Origin: Drosophila miranda
Taxonomy: Eukaryota > Arthropoda > Insecta > Diptera > Drosophilidae
Direction: 5' to 3'
Length of the DNA: 64,000 bases
Assembly: GCF_003369915.1 (NCBI RefSeq)
Contig: NC_046677.1
Location: 7,130,001-7,194,000, forward strand
How positions within the stretch are numbered: position 1 is the stretch's first letter; each line of letters opens with the position of its first letter. This document shows positions 1 to 14,200 of the stretch, piece by piece. The notes below the pieces were generated by a model. The model saw nothing but the letters and a program-made list of their open reading frames with translations. It did no database searches and had not been told where the DNA came from. The translations under genes were made by a program, and so were the position numbers.

Positions 1-14
1 AAACGTAATAGGCT

Positions 15-1498
15 ATTCACACTGACGACCATCCACCATCCACCATCCATTTCGGGGATGGTCCGCTCATTTGTTGCAAGCTCCCAATTTTCATTAATCG
101 CGCTGTTGTGCATATTTAATATATTGTGTAAAATACAACAGCTCATTATTATGGCGCTATTATTTTTGTGGTGGCTATCAAGACCTTTTCCGATTATTCG
201 AAATCTGGCTTTTAAATGCCCAAATGCATTTTCCACCACTCGCCTAGCTTTGGAAAGGTTGTAGTTAAACGTGCGCTGTTCCAAAGAGGCGACTGTGGAA
301 AACGCGTAAGGTTTCATCAGCTTTTTAGAAAACCTAAATGCCGAGTCCCCGATAAGCATTACAGGGATGTTTACTCCGCTTATTTCCTTGGCTTTCTCTT
401 GGAGTAATGTCGATGCTTCGATATGTTTTGCAAGGCTTGACTTCTGGTATATCATCGAGTCATTGCACCTTCCTGCAGAGCCGATATTTACATATGTAAA
501 TCTGTATCTAAAAAGAATCGGATTTAAATAATTTAGGACATTAAACCAACTTGCTAAATACATATTTTTGTGCAAGATATTTGCATACCTATAATCCACT
601 AGGGCAAACAAGACTGTGGAATACCAGCCCTTATAGTTATGGTGGTCTACTGCCTCAGCTGCTGGTGGTTTTATTTCGATGTGGCATCCATCTAGAATAA
701 AAAGGAAGTTAAAAAACCAATTTATATGTAAACATATTGCTGAAGTTCTTATTGATTTCCTACCAATTGCACCTAGGCACTGAGGAAACCCAATTGCCTC
801 GAATCCCTTTACGCACTCATCAATTTTGTCGGAAGTTAGGACATGTACTCCTTCGAAAACTCGTCGATAAGTGCTCTGCAAAACTCGTGCAGGATATTAC
901 ACACACTGTTTGGAGCTACACCGAAAAGCCTGCCAACTGTTCGGTACTCAGAGGACGAGCCCAAAGTGTATAGCGCAATGGCGATGCGCTTTTCCAAAGG
1001 AATTGCAGCTCGGCAGTTGGTGTCCTTCTTTCGCAGCACTTCAAGCCGATTCACTAAAATATCAAAGCAGGGCCTCTCCATTCGGAAACTCTCTTTGAAA
1101 AACGCCTCGTTGTTTTCTGGTACATCTTTCTCCCAAAATGTCCCGAACCGCTTCTAAAACCATAAAATATGTCCTTGTACTTTAAACTATGGTTGAAGTT
1201 AGAAGAAGTAGTCACAAACGACCATAATCTTCCTGGCTTTTGTGTTTTTATGGCAGTCATCTGGGTCATCTCATCCTCGTCAATGTTAAAGTCATCATCA
1301 TTATTCATTGACAGCAACATTATTAGTTGGTGCAAGAAAATATTTTGCTGTTGAACCACAGCCGAAATAATTGCTATATCTTCATCATCCATTATAAGAA
1401 CCAAGAATTAATAAATCTTCCGCGCAAATTTAATGAACTTGTTATTGGCATCAGCTGTTTTTGACGGATGGTGGATGGTGGATGGTGGCAGTGTGAAT
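15..1498 (-). mobile_element. PIF/Harbinger-type DNA transposon with terminal inverted repeats
   Basis: The two ends carry matching inverted repeats of about 37 bp. The left end begins ATTCACACTG and runs into three CCATCCA units; the right end has the mirror image, three GGATGGT units followed by CAGTGTGAAT. Between them, on the minus strand, lies a HARBI1-like DDE transposase. The outer limits are uncertain: the usual 3-bp TWA target duplication is not obvious, and the left end almost touches the window edge, so the repeats may extend further. The transposase frame is damaged but readable over most of its length, so the copy is fairly young and probably not autonomous. No separate Myb-like second gene is visible. 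Confidence 0.85.
40..1404 (-). pseudogene. Harbinger transposase (HARBI1-like nuclease), frame-disrupted, with two introns
   Basis: Minus-strand reading gives the family landmarks in order: an N-terminal helical part with ERPCFDILVNRLE, then FPQCLGAI joined to DGCHIEIKPPAA across an intron (763 to 692, GT-AG, 72 bp), then FALVDY joined to RYRFTYVNIGSAGRCNDS across a second intron (588 to 508, 81 bp), then GDSAF, RRVVENAFGHLKARFR and CCILHNI. The acidic residues in DGCH, VDY and the C-terminal VENAFG region fit the DDE nuclease of PIF/Harbinger elements. Near 836 the frame breaks by one base between DEFSKEYM and LTSDKIDE, and the N-terminal part (above about 1060) lies in more than one frame. 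Towards its end the open frame runs on into the left inverted repeat without a stop. Family assignment is firm; exact exon limits are inferred from splice signals and conserved blocks. Confidence 0.82.
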
Positions 1499-1669
1499 CG
1501 GAGTTTCACATCTGTCAAAAAATCCCACCATTCCCCCGGGATGGGCTCAGTGTGCAGAGCCTATAACTTTGTTAATGATGTCAGCTACCATATATATATA
1601 TACAATAGACAAAATCAAAGTAGAAATGGGCAAACGACAGCTACAAGCTCGATAGTATCATGAATAGTA

Positions 1670-1705
1670 GCAAAACCATCGATACTATCGATAGTGCAAT
1701 CGATA
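1670..1705. promoter_or_regulatory. Cluster of DRE/BEAF-type TATCGATA sites
   Basis: A perfect TATCGATA lies at 1686-1693, flanked within 15 bp by ATCGATAC and ATCGATAG. DREF and BEAF-32 bind such CGATA-rich clusters near fly housekeeping promoters. It sits about 450 bp upstream of the Sec61alpha start codon, just outside the Harbinger element, and could mark a promoter or domain boundary. Binding is inferred from the motif only. Confidence 0.55.
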
Positions 1706-1774
1706 GTTCTCCAACTCTAGTTCAAAAAACATCGCTGACATTTAATATTAATTTTATTTTCAATGTTATGTAGA

Positions 1775-1990
1775 AATCCAATAAAAGCAAGTATTTCGAA
1801 TAGGCCAATCATGTATAGAATTGATTCATAAATCGTACAAAATTGAGTGGGCATGGCTAAATGTTCTATATAGATAGTAATATTCAACCGAATATCAAAA
1901 ACGAGGAATAAGTAAAATAGAACTTGAATTCTTCAGTATATTTACGGTATATTTTGAAATTATTCGGTATATTTTGGTATATTTGCACGT
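1775..1990 (+). repeat. Promoter-associated dispersed repeat, copy 1 (with Ohler motif 6 series)
   Basis: This stretch matches 13981-14200 along its length with identical internal spacing: ATAAAAGCAA is followed 66 bp later by GTGGGCATGGCTAAAT in both. A shared CTATATAG...AAAATAGAACTTGAATTC block and a run of GTATATTTACGGTATATTTT follow. The last part (about 1937-1985) holds four motif-6-like GGTATATTT units, which are fly housekeeping core-promoter elements, immediately upstream of the inferred Sec61alpha transcription start. A third, interrupted copy lies before mmy. Confidence 0.7.
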
Positions 1991-2135
1991 CGTGTCAGTA
2001 AAATTTTAGTCGTCGTGTCAAAAATTGTTCGGCTCCCATTCGGTTTTCACTCGTGGCGCAGATAAATAGTATAACTTTGTAATTTTTGTATAGAAAGTGC
2101 AACAGTTCAACCAGACATAAGACAAGTGAAACACA

Positions 2136-4707
<2,572 letters not shown>

Positions 4708-5543
4708 GCAGTCAATCCGAAATGCAATCAACCAATTTTTCATCATATTTCTCACACGCCCATTAAAAAAAAACAATCTAAATTCCATATTTTGTTTTTT
4801 TTTACGTCCGAATTCCCACAATCAGCATACCTTAAAGGCGTTTCCTACCCGAAGCGTATATAACGAGAGAAACTTTATTTTGAATAGTTTTTAGTTTTAT
4901 TCAATTGTGAGACTACGTTGCTTGAGTTCAATATTTCTGCGAATCGATTGAATGTCAATGCAATAATTGTTTAAATATTAAATCAAATGCATTATATTTA
5001 AAACCAAGACAAGAGGGAGATTACTGAAATTATTAAAACGAAGATGTACATCAAACGAACACATGCATACAAATTGTCATAATAAAACGTAAATTAGATA
5101 ACTTTTTTAATTAAAAAGGTCTCTTTATCAATCAATGCGAATTATTTTGAATGAAGCTAAAACGGAAACTACGCGCCCTACCAGATTATCGGTGTCAATA
5201 GCTACTATGTCAATAGTATTCAGTGTTGCCAAGCCAGCTTTTTTCCGTCAGAACTACGTTTCAAAGTCAAAGTTTTTGTCCCTTCAATAGCCAGGGGGCG
5301 GATACATTGAACGATGGAAGGAGATGGAGTGTAGCAGAGAAGTCGGCCGCGAGATATGTCAAGGCTGTTGTGCTGATCAAGAATTTATATGTTTTAAGGA
5401 ATCGGAATATCCTTCTGGCAGTTACATACATTTAATTGTATATAATTCCTGCCTTTTTTTTGGATTTCCTATTCATTCAATCTAGCCGTATTTTACTAAA
5501 AAAATAAGGTCATCACTGGAGGTATTCTGAGTAGTTTAGCGAT
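4708..5543 (+). other. Sec61alpha 3' UTR and intergenic spacer
   Basis: AT-rich sequence after the stop codon. An AATAAA at 5081-5086 is the best polyadenylation signal. The rest, up to the TMEM115-like promoter, shows nothing recognisable apart from short AT-rich runs. Confidence 0.5.
5081..5086 (+). terminator. Polyadenylation signal, Sec61alpha
   Basis: A canonical AATAAA lies 374 bp after the stop codon in AT-rich sequence, the first canonical hexamer downstream of the gene. Confidence 0.5.
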
Positions 5544-5554
5544 TGGTCACACTG
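5544..5554 (+). promoter_or_regulatory. Ohler motif 1 core promoter element (TGGTCACACTG)
   Basis: A perfect match to the motif 1 consensus YGGTCACACTR of TATA-less fly housekeeping promoters. It lies 234 bp upstream of the TMEM115-like start codon, so transcription probably starts within a few dozen bases. Confidence 0.7.
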
Positions 5555-5787
5555 GTGCAACAAAATGAGAAATAAAGTGAAACAAAATCGTAAATAAAAC
5601 AAAATTTGTGCAAATTGGGGGCCACAAGAAAGTCTTGAATCGCGACTCACACGAAACCCGATACGCATTTAACCCACCACAGCATCGGGACTCGCATGCA
5701 GCAGGCTGAATAACAACAGATCAGACAACAATTGAAGTTCTCCAGGCAAAAAAATCATCAGACTCTCCAGCCGCAGTTCGAGTTGCC

Positions 5788-7234
5788 ATGTCAGCTCCAC
5801 TCGCCAGAAACTGGCCCTATATATGGCAACAGCTGAACGCCCTGCTTCATAACACCTCGCCGGTGATAACGCTCATCTGTGTGGTGACGACGTTCGGCTA
5901 CCTGCTCTCCTTCTCGGACCAGGCAATCCTTCTCTTGAGCGTCACACCGGGCTATATATTACCCAATGGAAAGTTCTGGATATGGACTGCATTCACTTTC
6001 TGCTTCATCGAGCTGCACTGGTGGGAGGTGGCCGTTGATGTCGTCACTGTCGGGCTGTGTGGCAAGATGCTCGAGCCGCTTTGGGGCCAACTGGAGATGT
6101 TCAAGTTCTTCGCCTTGAGCAATTTCGGCGTCTCGCTGCTGACCACCATCTACTATTTATTCTACTATATGGTGACCAAGAATCCAACCATTCTATTCGA
6201 TGTGCATATACATGGCCTGGCCGGGTATGTGGCTGGCATTTGTGTGGCCGTGAGACAAATAATGCCCGATCATTTGATCTTCAAGACCCGCTATGGACGT
6301 CTGACCAATAGGTGAGTAATCAAAAGATGATTGAATGCTGATTGATTTTCTTAATGTTTATATTTCTCCTAAAGGAACGTTCCTCTTACCGTGCTCATAA
6401 TGGCAATTATTTCTTGGGCTATCGGTCTACTGGATGGCACATATCCGGCCATGTTTGCCTCGGGCTCTCTGGTCTCCTGGATCTACTTGCGTTTTTATCA
6501 GCATCATCCGAATGGGCGTGGCGACAGCTCTGAAAGCTTCACATTTGTTAGCTTCTTTCCGAACGTTTCGCAGCCGTTTATCAGCGTTTTGGTTAATCCC
6601 ATTTACAACTGCTGTTTGCGGGCAGGCGTGGTCAAAACGCCCACGCCATTGCGCACGATATCAACGGCCAGTCTAACGTCGATCTCAGTGCAAATGCCCG
6701 GTGCGGATCCGCATGATATTGAGCGCAGGCGGTAAGTGAAACGACGATGCCGATAACTCAAACTGTTCTAAATATTGTTTCGCTTCCAGACAAATTGCTT
6801 TGAAGGCTTTGAGTGAACGCTTGAAGGCCACCGATTCCACGCGGCATTCCCAGCTGCCGAAGTCCTATCCCCAGCAGCCGCAGCTGCAGCATCACCAACA
6901 CCAACAGCATCAGCATCACCAGCAGCAGAAGCATCACAGCCACGGAGCTGGACACAGTCATAGTCATAGTGGAGCTGGTCATAGTCATGGCCCTGGGCCG
7001 GCTCAGACACCGCAGCCCGACTTCCTCAAGCCAGCCAGCAATTCCGCACAGATGCCCATCACAACGTCGCGGGCCGAGCCGCGTATGATAAGCACTATGA
7101 GTACCATTGCAATACCAATGCCGGCTCCGCCACTGAAAGATGGCACCGGTGCTGCGGCTCGAACGGATCCTCAAGATGGTGGAGCCACGCTAATTAACTT
7201 GGACGACGTCCCGACGACGTCGTCATCGGCTTAG
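5788..7234 (+). CDS. CG9536: TMEM115-like Golgi membrane protein (rhomboid fold)
   Basis: Three exons (5788-6311, 6375-6731, 6790-7234) join in frame to 441 residues; introns are 63 and 58 bp. TMEM115 is a multi-pass Golgi protein of the DUF1751/rhomboid-like group, linked to COG-complex-dependent retrograde traffic and lacking the rhomboid catalytic Ser/His pair. The N-terminal part (residues about 1-230) holds six or so hydrophobic segments, with the family blocks VTPGYILPNGKFWIWTAFTF, LEPLWGQLEMFKFFALSN and HIHGLAGYVAG. The middle contains the conserved region around SFFPNVSQPFISVLVNPIYN. The tail is poorly conserved, rich in His and Gln (HHQHQQHQHH) with repeated GHSHS-type units, and ends in an acidic LINLDDVP segment. 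The His/Gln tract is a fly-specific low-complexity tail. Gene number is from memory of D. melanogaster. Confidence 0.93.
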
Positions 7235-7764
7235 ACAGTGTTTCGTTTTGAACATATACGAACTTTTTTGATATTTAAAAGAATGATCTAATTAATGATT
7301 TACCCCCATTTTTGTATGATTCTGCATCAAGTACGTACCTCCCCTCGCCCCTCTTGTAATTACCGCTCGTTCGTGAAATTGTAGAGTCCTTTAGATTGAA
7401 TTAACGCTTGCTTGCTGCGCACACCGCGGTCCGTGCTCCTAAGAACCGTGAAATATGAGAGATAAAACCTTCCAGGAAATTTGAGAATAACTAGAGCCTA
7501 TACATAGATGCATACTTTCTGTTGTAGTTCTTACATGTAATTGAAAATGATGCTTTATTTAGTTCATAATTGTAAATATATTTAAAAAAAAAGCCAAAAA
7601 CCCAATTAGAGTTTTTGTTTTTAAACGCCCCAACAATTGTATAAATTAGAGTGATCCAAGAAAGTTTAATTAGCTAATTTTAGCATTAAAAAAAATTTAG
7701 TTCATTTAATTTTATAATTTGAAAATTTTGTTTTGCAAAAAAGCAGTGCTGCAAGATAGTCCTA
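7235..7764 (+). other. 3' UTR of the TMEM115-like gene and AT-rich spacer
   Basis: Untranslated sequence after the TAG at 7232-7234. It has A-rich runs near 7584 and 7687 but no strong canonical AATAAA. Nothing else is recognisable before the dispersed repeat at 7765. Confidence 0.4.
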
Positions 7765-8145
7765 AAGGAACCTGGCTTAAACTATTAGTAGTAATATTAA
7801 ACCGAATATCAAAATCAAGAAATATGATTTCCGATCATGGGCGGAGTACGATTAGCCCATTGTCGACCAGTGGATATTGAACAACACTCCACGAAATGAT
7901 GAAACTTTGAGAACTTTATCGCAGATCAGGTGAAAGATATCGTAAAAACTTTGATTCTAAAGAAAGAGGCAGGATGGATCTACAAGAACAATTTAAAAAC
8001 GGTTTAACTCAAGTTGTTCACTTGTTTAAATAGAGGGGGGCTAAGTGGGCTAAGTTTGTATTTCATCGGTATATTTACGGTATATTTTGGAAATGAGACG
8101 GTATATTTCTGAGGGTCAGACCGTATATTTAATCAATAAGTGCGC
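7765..8145 (+). repeat. Promoter-associated dispersed repeat, copy 2, interrupted
   Basis: The left part (about 7765-7830) matches copies 1 and 3, with GGCTTAAACTATTAGTAGTA and the ACCGAATATCAAAA block. About 230 bp of unrelated sequence follows. The repeat resumes at 8066 with CGGTATATTTACGGTATATT, GAGACGGTATATTTCTGAGG and GTCAGACCGTATATTT, almost identical to copy 3 at 14140-14198. The interruption may be an insertion; I could not identify it. Confidence 0.6.
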
Positions 8146-8156
8146 GGGTCACACTG
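8066..8156 (+). promoter_or_regulatory. mmy core promoter: motif 6 array plus motif 1
   Basis: Four GGTATATTT-type units (motif 6, on both strands) are followed by GGGTCACACTG at 8146-8156 (motif 1). Motifs 6 and 1 typically pair in fly housekeeping promoters. The first mmy start codon lies 255 bp downstream. Confidence 0.7.
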
Positions 8157-8410
8157 CTTCGGGCCAAGTCTTGTTATTCCAAAAATTTTATTTTTAAGTT
8201 AATTTAAAGAGGGCCTGGTGTCACATTAGGTTTTAAATTAGTGAATTTGCGAATGAGTACATGTCCCACAAAATTATGGCATAGCGAAACCCAGTGAAAG
8301 CAACTGCATAGCAAGATATTGGCATAGGGCAGGGCAGTGCAAGTGCAAGTGCAAGCTCCACCATAATATAGGGTGTTGTTTTCTTCTGTGTCAAGTGCCT
8401 CCCTTTATAA

Positions 8411-11400
8411 ATGGGTCGCCACAATTACAATTTGCTGCAGCACCAGCACACTAATGTGCGGCGCCATCGCAATGGTGAGTATATAAAAAGTGGAGAATAC
8501 ATATATTGATAATGATAAAACGAAACGGCAAGGCCTAACGTCCGCGATAAGAGTCCGCAGCAGCGGAAAACAAATTGTGTGCTATCGCCGTTTCTTTCCG
8601 TTTTTTGTTTTTGTTTTGGGGGCCTGTGTATGTGGGGGTATTTGCTGTTTTTTATGGCTACGTGTGTATTTCTGCAGCAGCTGAGCTGCTGAGCAGTCCA
8701 AAGTAGATTACATGACAGGTCAGGCATTCCGAGAGAACGGTGGCTAATACATGCTCCGCCTCGCCTTGTGTTTAATATACCTTGGATCACTCTAGCTCTC
8801 TCGCTTCGTGGCAAAAACAAAAACCAAACAAACCGGCCAACGAAACGAGCAGATCGGAGTCACCGTCGAGTGGCTCGTATAACATTTTTGGTCAATTCTT
8901 GGCTTATTTAAATGCCATATCCATAACCTTTCCAATAACTTACGGCCTAACCCATTCAACTAGTTTCTGTAGGCCTCCAGTGGGAACTTGTTTATCAGGA
9001 ACTGGCCAGCCCGCCTGCCCTTAAGTGTTTCCTTGTTGCCAATTGAGGTGGTATCTGGCGCCCAGGGGCACCTCTTACTTTCACTTGAGCCACTGTTCGT
9101 TCAGGGCCGTTTGGTTTTGCATTTGCAACACCACTCTGGAGGGAGGGAGGGAGGTTTGTGCAAATTTTGCCCCGCAGCCAGACGATTGCAGTAGTAGTGC
9201 CCAAAAACCATAACGAGGCCATCGGAGGATGGGCTGTGGAATGCCCTAGAAGAAGATTTACTTGTGAGAAAGAACCAAAAAGATTATTGGGTTTCTTATG
9301 ACTGTTTCAGCAGCATTTCTCAATCCCATAGTTTTACAGGGTATCATTAACCACTGGCATAGCCATAGCCATAGCCATGTTAATAACGCGCCTGCAAATA
9401 CGTCAAAACAGAGACACAAACACTCGCACATTCCACAAACCAAGACACATGCGCGCCTGCCATTCAAAGACAGCGACAAAGACAGAGAGACAACGAGACA
9501 CAGACGGAAGGCCGAGGCATTGGGGCAGCTCCACTTTGAACAAGAAAAACCACAGAGGGCGATCGCTTGGCTCTCAGTTGCGCTTTGGCTACCACGTATA
9601 ACGGTTCGCGAAGGCGCTCTGAAGCCCGAAAAAAAAACCACCCATACCAGATTGAAACGAAACGAAACGTTTTCTGGCTCTGGCTCTGCTGTTTTTTATC
9701 GCACTCTCTCGTCATATTATCACTCCACTCACTCACGGAACACGGGGGGAGAGACAACAGTTGGACAGAAAAGTACATGAACCAGCCAGCCCACTTCTCC
9801 ACCCGACTACTACTCCATTAGCTAAATCAACATCCACTAACTGCTCCCCATCTACCCCGATCTCTGTTCCCCCAGCCAGCGTTGTTGGCACCACAAAATC
9901 CACACCAGTAATACCCACACCAACCATGACGGACTACCAGTCGCTGAGGATGCGACTCGACCCGGTGCACCAGGAGCATCTGCTGAAGTTTTGGGACGAG
10001 CTGACACCTGACAAACGCGCCGATTTGGTGCGGGACATGGAGGAACTGAATCTGGATGAGATCAAACAGTATTTCGATCGGGCCACCGTCTCGATGAACG
10101 AGAACGGCATTAAGTTGGACGATCGCCTTCAGCCCATACCCGAGGGCAAGGTGATATCCATTGCACGGACCCCTGAGGATAAGCTGGCCTCCTATCGGGA
10201 TGAGGGACTGCGTCAGATCAGCAACGGACATGTCGCTGTGCTGCTTATGGCGGGCGGACAAGGTAAGTGAAGGTCACACAATCACAAAGGGGGCGCTAGG
10301 GGGGAAAAGCCAAACAGACCCAACGAACCCAACAAACACTTGTGTTTAATTAGCACAAATGATTAGCCAAAGGTGTTTTTTCTTGGCTTGGAATGATAAT
10401 ATAAACATTAATGTTTGTATTTATATCAGTCCTTTGGGCTTTGTCGATTATATGGATTATCTGCCTAAAGAATTATCTTAAAAAAGCAGGAACAATGACA
10501 GCTCTAATGAAAGAAAATTCAGATTTGTGATTACTGCCTCGGAAACATTAAATAGAATGTGGCAATTATTTTACAGAATTATACAGAAATAGTGGATATT
10601 TTCGTGTAAATTTTTATTTTTATTTTATTTGAAATTCCACCAAAACTTTTGCATCTCAAGGGCAGCAGCAGCGATGACTAACCCTTTCTGGATGTTAAGA
10701 GAAATTTGCTCTGTTCTATTTGCTTCCCTCTGATATGAGATGTTTTTAATCAGACAGACCACCATACCTCCCACCCACACACCACTCCACTCACATTTCT
10801 GCCTTGATGTGCAATAAACAAAATGTAAACTCAAAATAAAGAGAAAAACCAACAACTTCCAACATTAGACCAGAGCAGCAACAGCAGCAGCACTGTCAGT
10901 GCGGGATATGTCTGTGTGGTGGTGTGAAAAAACTAATTAACTTGATATAAAAATCGTGCCACAGCACAGCGCGGAATACAGAATACAGACATAGAGGGAC
11001 GCACGCGGTTCGTTCAATCTCAATCAGCTGCCCACTCAAGCAGCTGCATGATTGTTGCTGGCTTTTGTTGTAATTGTAATTCCATGTGCAAGACACAACC
11101 ACACGCCTCCTGCAACAAAATGTAAGCCATTCTTATGGCCAGTCACTGCCTTTCTTTTTTTTTGTAGTAGTACCCTAGAGGAGAAGGGTATGTGAAACAG
11201 CCAGAAGGAACAACCATAATCGAATTTCGAAAGTCACTAAGAGCCATATATGGCTATAAATTCAATGCATTCTGCAATCATTTTCCCTCCTTTAAAGAGT
11301 GACCTTTGAGGGATTAGTTCTACCACAAGATCGTTTCCGCTCAATAAACAACAGATGAATCTGTGTACTGGGTATTCCTTAAGTCTGGGCTGCATCGTTC

Positions 11401-13205
11401 TTATTCGTTTTACCTTGCTCTGGCTCGGGCACTTCTGTTCCAAGCGCCATATTGAAATGTTAGCGGCATTTGACATTTCCTTTCCTGTTTTGTGTGTGTG
11501 CGAGGGAGTGAACCGAGCCCCAAAGCAAGCAGCAGAAAGCCCCAGCAAAGAGGTGCAGTCGAATCACGTAATTGACTTGAAAGAAATCAAACGAAACAGA
11601 GATAAAAGCCTGGCCGGGGCAGCGTCAGTGGTAGGGGAAGGGGCGTTGTACCTTATATTTGTAGTATTTATTGCACGTAGACAACGCTCAACGGTACTGC
11701 TCGTACGAGTAGGAATAATGCTGCCATTCCCTGGCTAGAACCCGGGCTCTGGCTGGTATGGACTCCCCAGAGGAGTCCATGGCGGAGTATGTATGGTTCG
11801 CCAACCGATAAATTGCTTATATCAACTGATAATTAAAAACCGGTAGTGGGGCTGACCTTCTGTGGAGCCGCTTAAATGTTAAAATGGGTGTACAAATGTG
11901 GCTCGAGTGTGACTGTGATGTTGGGACAAAAGACAAAGCGTAAAGCCCAAAAAACCGAAACATGTTTTTAAGGCCAACAGGGTAGGAAATCGAATATGTT
12001 GCACTTCTTGTTATTGGATGATGGATCAGGCAGGTTTCCTCGTATGTCTAGAGTTTCCCTTTCTAATACTCTTCCCACTACTCTTTGCAGGCACACGACT
12101 TGGCTTCGATCATCCCAAGGGAATGTACGATGTTGGACTGCAGTCGAGAAAATCTCTGTTCCGCATCCAGGCCGAACGCATTCTGAAGCTGGAGGAGTTG
12201 GCCCAGGAGGCGAACGGAAAGCTTGGACACATTATCTGGTATATCATGACGTCGGAGCACACAGTCCAGCCGACGTACGACTACTTTGTGGCCAACAACT
12301 TCTTCGGATTGAAGCCGGAGAATGTGTTGCTCTTCGAGCAGGGCTCACTTCCATGCTTCGAATACGATGGACGCATCATTCTGGACGAGAAGCATCGAGT
12401 GGCACGTGCCCCGGACGGAAACGGAGGCATCTTCAGGGCCATGAAGCGCCAGGGCATACTGGAGGACTTGCAGAAGCGCGGAGTGCTCTACTTGCATGCC
12501 CATAGTGTCGACAATATACTGATCAAGGTGGCCGATCCCGTCTTCATTGGCTTCTGTGTGCAGGAGAAGGCCGATTGCGCTGCCAAGGTGGTGGAGAAGG
12601 CAGCCCCCAATGAGCCCGTGGGCGTGGTGGCCATTGTCGATGGCAAGTACCAGGTGGTCGAGTACAGTGAGATCTCCGCCAAGACAGCGGAGATGCGCAA
12701 CTCAGACGGACGGCTGACCTTCAGTGCTGGGAATATTTGCAATCACTTCTTCAGCTCGAGCTTCCTGCAGGATATCGGCAACAAATTCGAGCAAGAGCTG
12801 AAGCTGCACGTGGCCAAAAAGAAGATCCCCTTTGTGGACAATGCCGGGAAGCGCCTGACCCCGGACAAGCCCAATGGCATAAAGATCGAGAAGTTTGTGT
12901 TCGATGTGTTCGAGTTTGCCCAAAAGTTTGTGGCCATGGAAGTGCCGCGTGACGAGGAGTTTAGCGCTCTGAAGAATGCCGATGTGGCCGGCAAGGACTG
13001 CCCCAGCACGGCCCGGTCGGACCTGCACCGCCTGCACAAGAAGTACATTGAAAACGCCGGCGGCATTGTGCACGGTGACATCTGTGAGATCTCGCCGTTC
13101 GTCACGTACGCCGGGGAGAATCTCGCCTCGCAGGTCGAGGGCAAATCGTTCACCAGTCCTGTTTATCTGAGGGACACACGCGATCCCCTGCACGGACATC
13201 TCTGA
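8411..13205 (+). CDS. mmy: UDP-N-acetylglucosamine pyrophosphorylase (mummy)
   Basis: The cytosolic enzyme makes UDP-GlcNAc from GlcNAc-1-phosphate and UTP, the donor for N-glycans, GPI anchors, O-GlcNAc and chitin. Exons 9822-10262 and 12091-13205 encode the whole enzyme: the [11 protein letters not shown]-terminal helix, then [17 protein letters not shown] (nucleotide-binding loop, split by the second intron), then [18 protein letters not shown], the GNGGIFRAM segment and [13 protein letters not shown]. From the methionine at 9926 the product has 483 residues. An upstream exon, 8411-8474, has its own ATG just after the promoter and splices in frame (phase 1) to 9822, giving 539 residues with a 56-residue N-terminal extension. 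I annotate the long form but regard both as plausible; the catalytic part is identical. Introns are 1,347 and 1,828 bp. Confidence 0.95.
8475..9821 (+). other. mmy intron 1
   Basis: A 1.35-kb intron with donor GTGAGT and an acceptor ending CTCCATTAG. A second mmy promoter could lie near 9600-9780, because the methionine at 9926 can start a complete enzyme, but no clear core motif is seen. The open frames in this stretch look like chance. Confidence 0.5.
10263..12090 (+). other. mmy intron 2
   Basis: A 1.83-kb intron (GTAAGT to TTTGCAG) that splits the nucleotide-binding GGQGTRLG loop between Q and G. It holds CAG-rich patches (about 10870-10895) but no recognisable gene or element. Confidence 0.6.
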
Positions 13206-13980
13206 CTGCGCAGCATCGCTATATAGACTGAGGATGATAGATTTTCGTTCTTTTTTTCGTTTCAATTAGAATGTTGCGTTCCATCAATCAGATAGAGCAG
13301 CAACGGAAATTCCATAAAATTTCAGTACTTAAAGGAAACTTGTAAAATTTTGTTGCTTAATTTTTCTGTTGTTTTTTCGTTTTTCGGTAAAAATTGTGCA
13401 ATAGTAATGTGAATATATACAATACACATATAATGGTATGAATATTTTAATATGTTGTAAAATAAACACTGATAAGTACGGCAAAACAAAGATACGTTTT
13501 TCAATTCTCTGGAAATCAATCGAGATAGGAAGTGTAAATGAAACGGAACTACACTCTACACCGACCGCATATATATATGTGTGCACAAGTGTCTTTAACT
13601 ATTTACAACGCTGTTAAATGGTTTATTTGATCATAGAGTAAATAAATATTGCACTTGACAATTGCCATCCATAATTTTTATCAGCCTTGGAAAAGAATGT
13701 ATAGGGGAGGCATCAATTGTAAAGTAAGTTTATTTCTGACAAATTATAAAACCCTTTCAAAGGATATTGCGAATTTAATGCGATTTTTGTATTAAACAAA
13801 ATAACGGCCATTAACCAATTGTTCCAATAGTTTCAGCAAAACAGCCCTACCTTCTGCAGTACGGTCACATTTAATGATGGTTGTCAGCCGACTGGCAAGA
13901 AATCGAAAAGACATCAACGACTAACCAGTGCTGGTAAATGAAAAGTTAAAACTACTTCGCTAAAACCTTTTTTTACGCAA
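13206..13980 (+). other. mmy 3' UTR and spacer
   Basis: AT-rich sequence with two AATAAA hexamers (13461 and 13641). I recognise no gene. It runs up to the third promoter repeat. Confidence 0.5.
13461..13466 (+). terminator. Polyadenylation signal, mmy
   Basis: AATAAA 256 bp after the stop codon. A second copy at 13641-13646 could serve a longer transcript. Confidence 0.5.
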
Positions 13981-14200
13981 AATGCAATAAAAGCAATTAT
14001 TTAAAGTAGTCCAGTCAAATAGAAAATTCATGTTTTAATCGGATAAAATTATGTGGGCATGGCTAAATATTCTATATAGCTAGTCATATTCCACGGAAGA
14101 TCAAAAACGAGTAATATGTAAAATAGAACTTGAATTCGTCAGTATATTTACGGAATATTTTAAAAATGAGACGTATTTCTGAGGGTCGGACCGTATATCA
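13981..14200 (+). repeat. Promoter-associated dispersed repeat, copy 3
   Basis: Co-linear with 1775-1990: the ATAAAAGCAA block, GTGGGCATGGCTAAAT, CTATATAG, AAAATAGAACTTGAATTC, then GTATATTTACGG. Its right part matches copy 2, with AAATGAGACG, ATTTCTGAGGGTC and GACCGTATAT. It ends directly at the HemK1 promoter. This copy shows that the left and right parts seen in copies 1 and 2 belong to one unit. Confidence 0.7.

Noticed and set aside
12702-13265. 187-codon minus-strand frame antisense to the last mmy exon
   Set aside because: Shadow of the real coding exon in the opposite strand; no independent promoter or homology.
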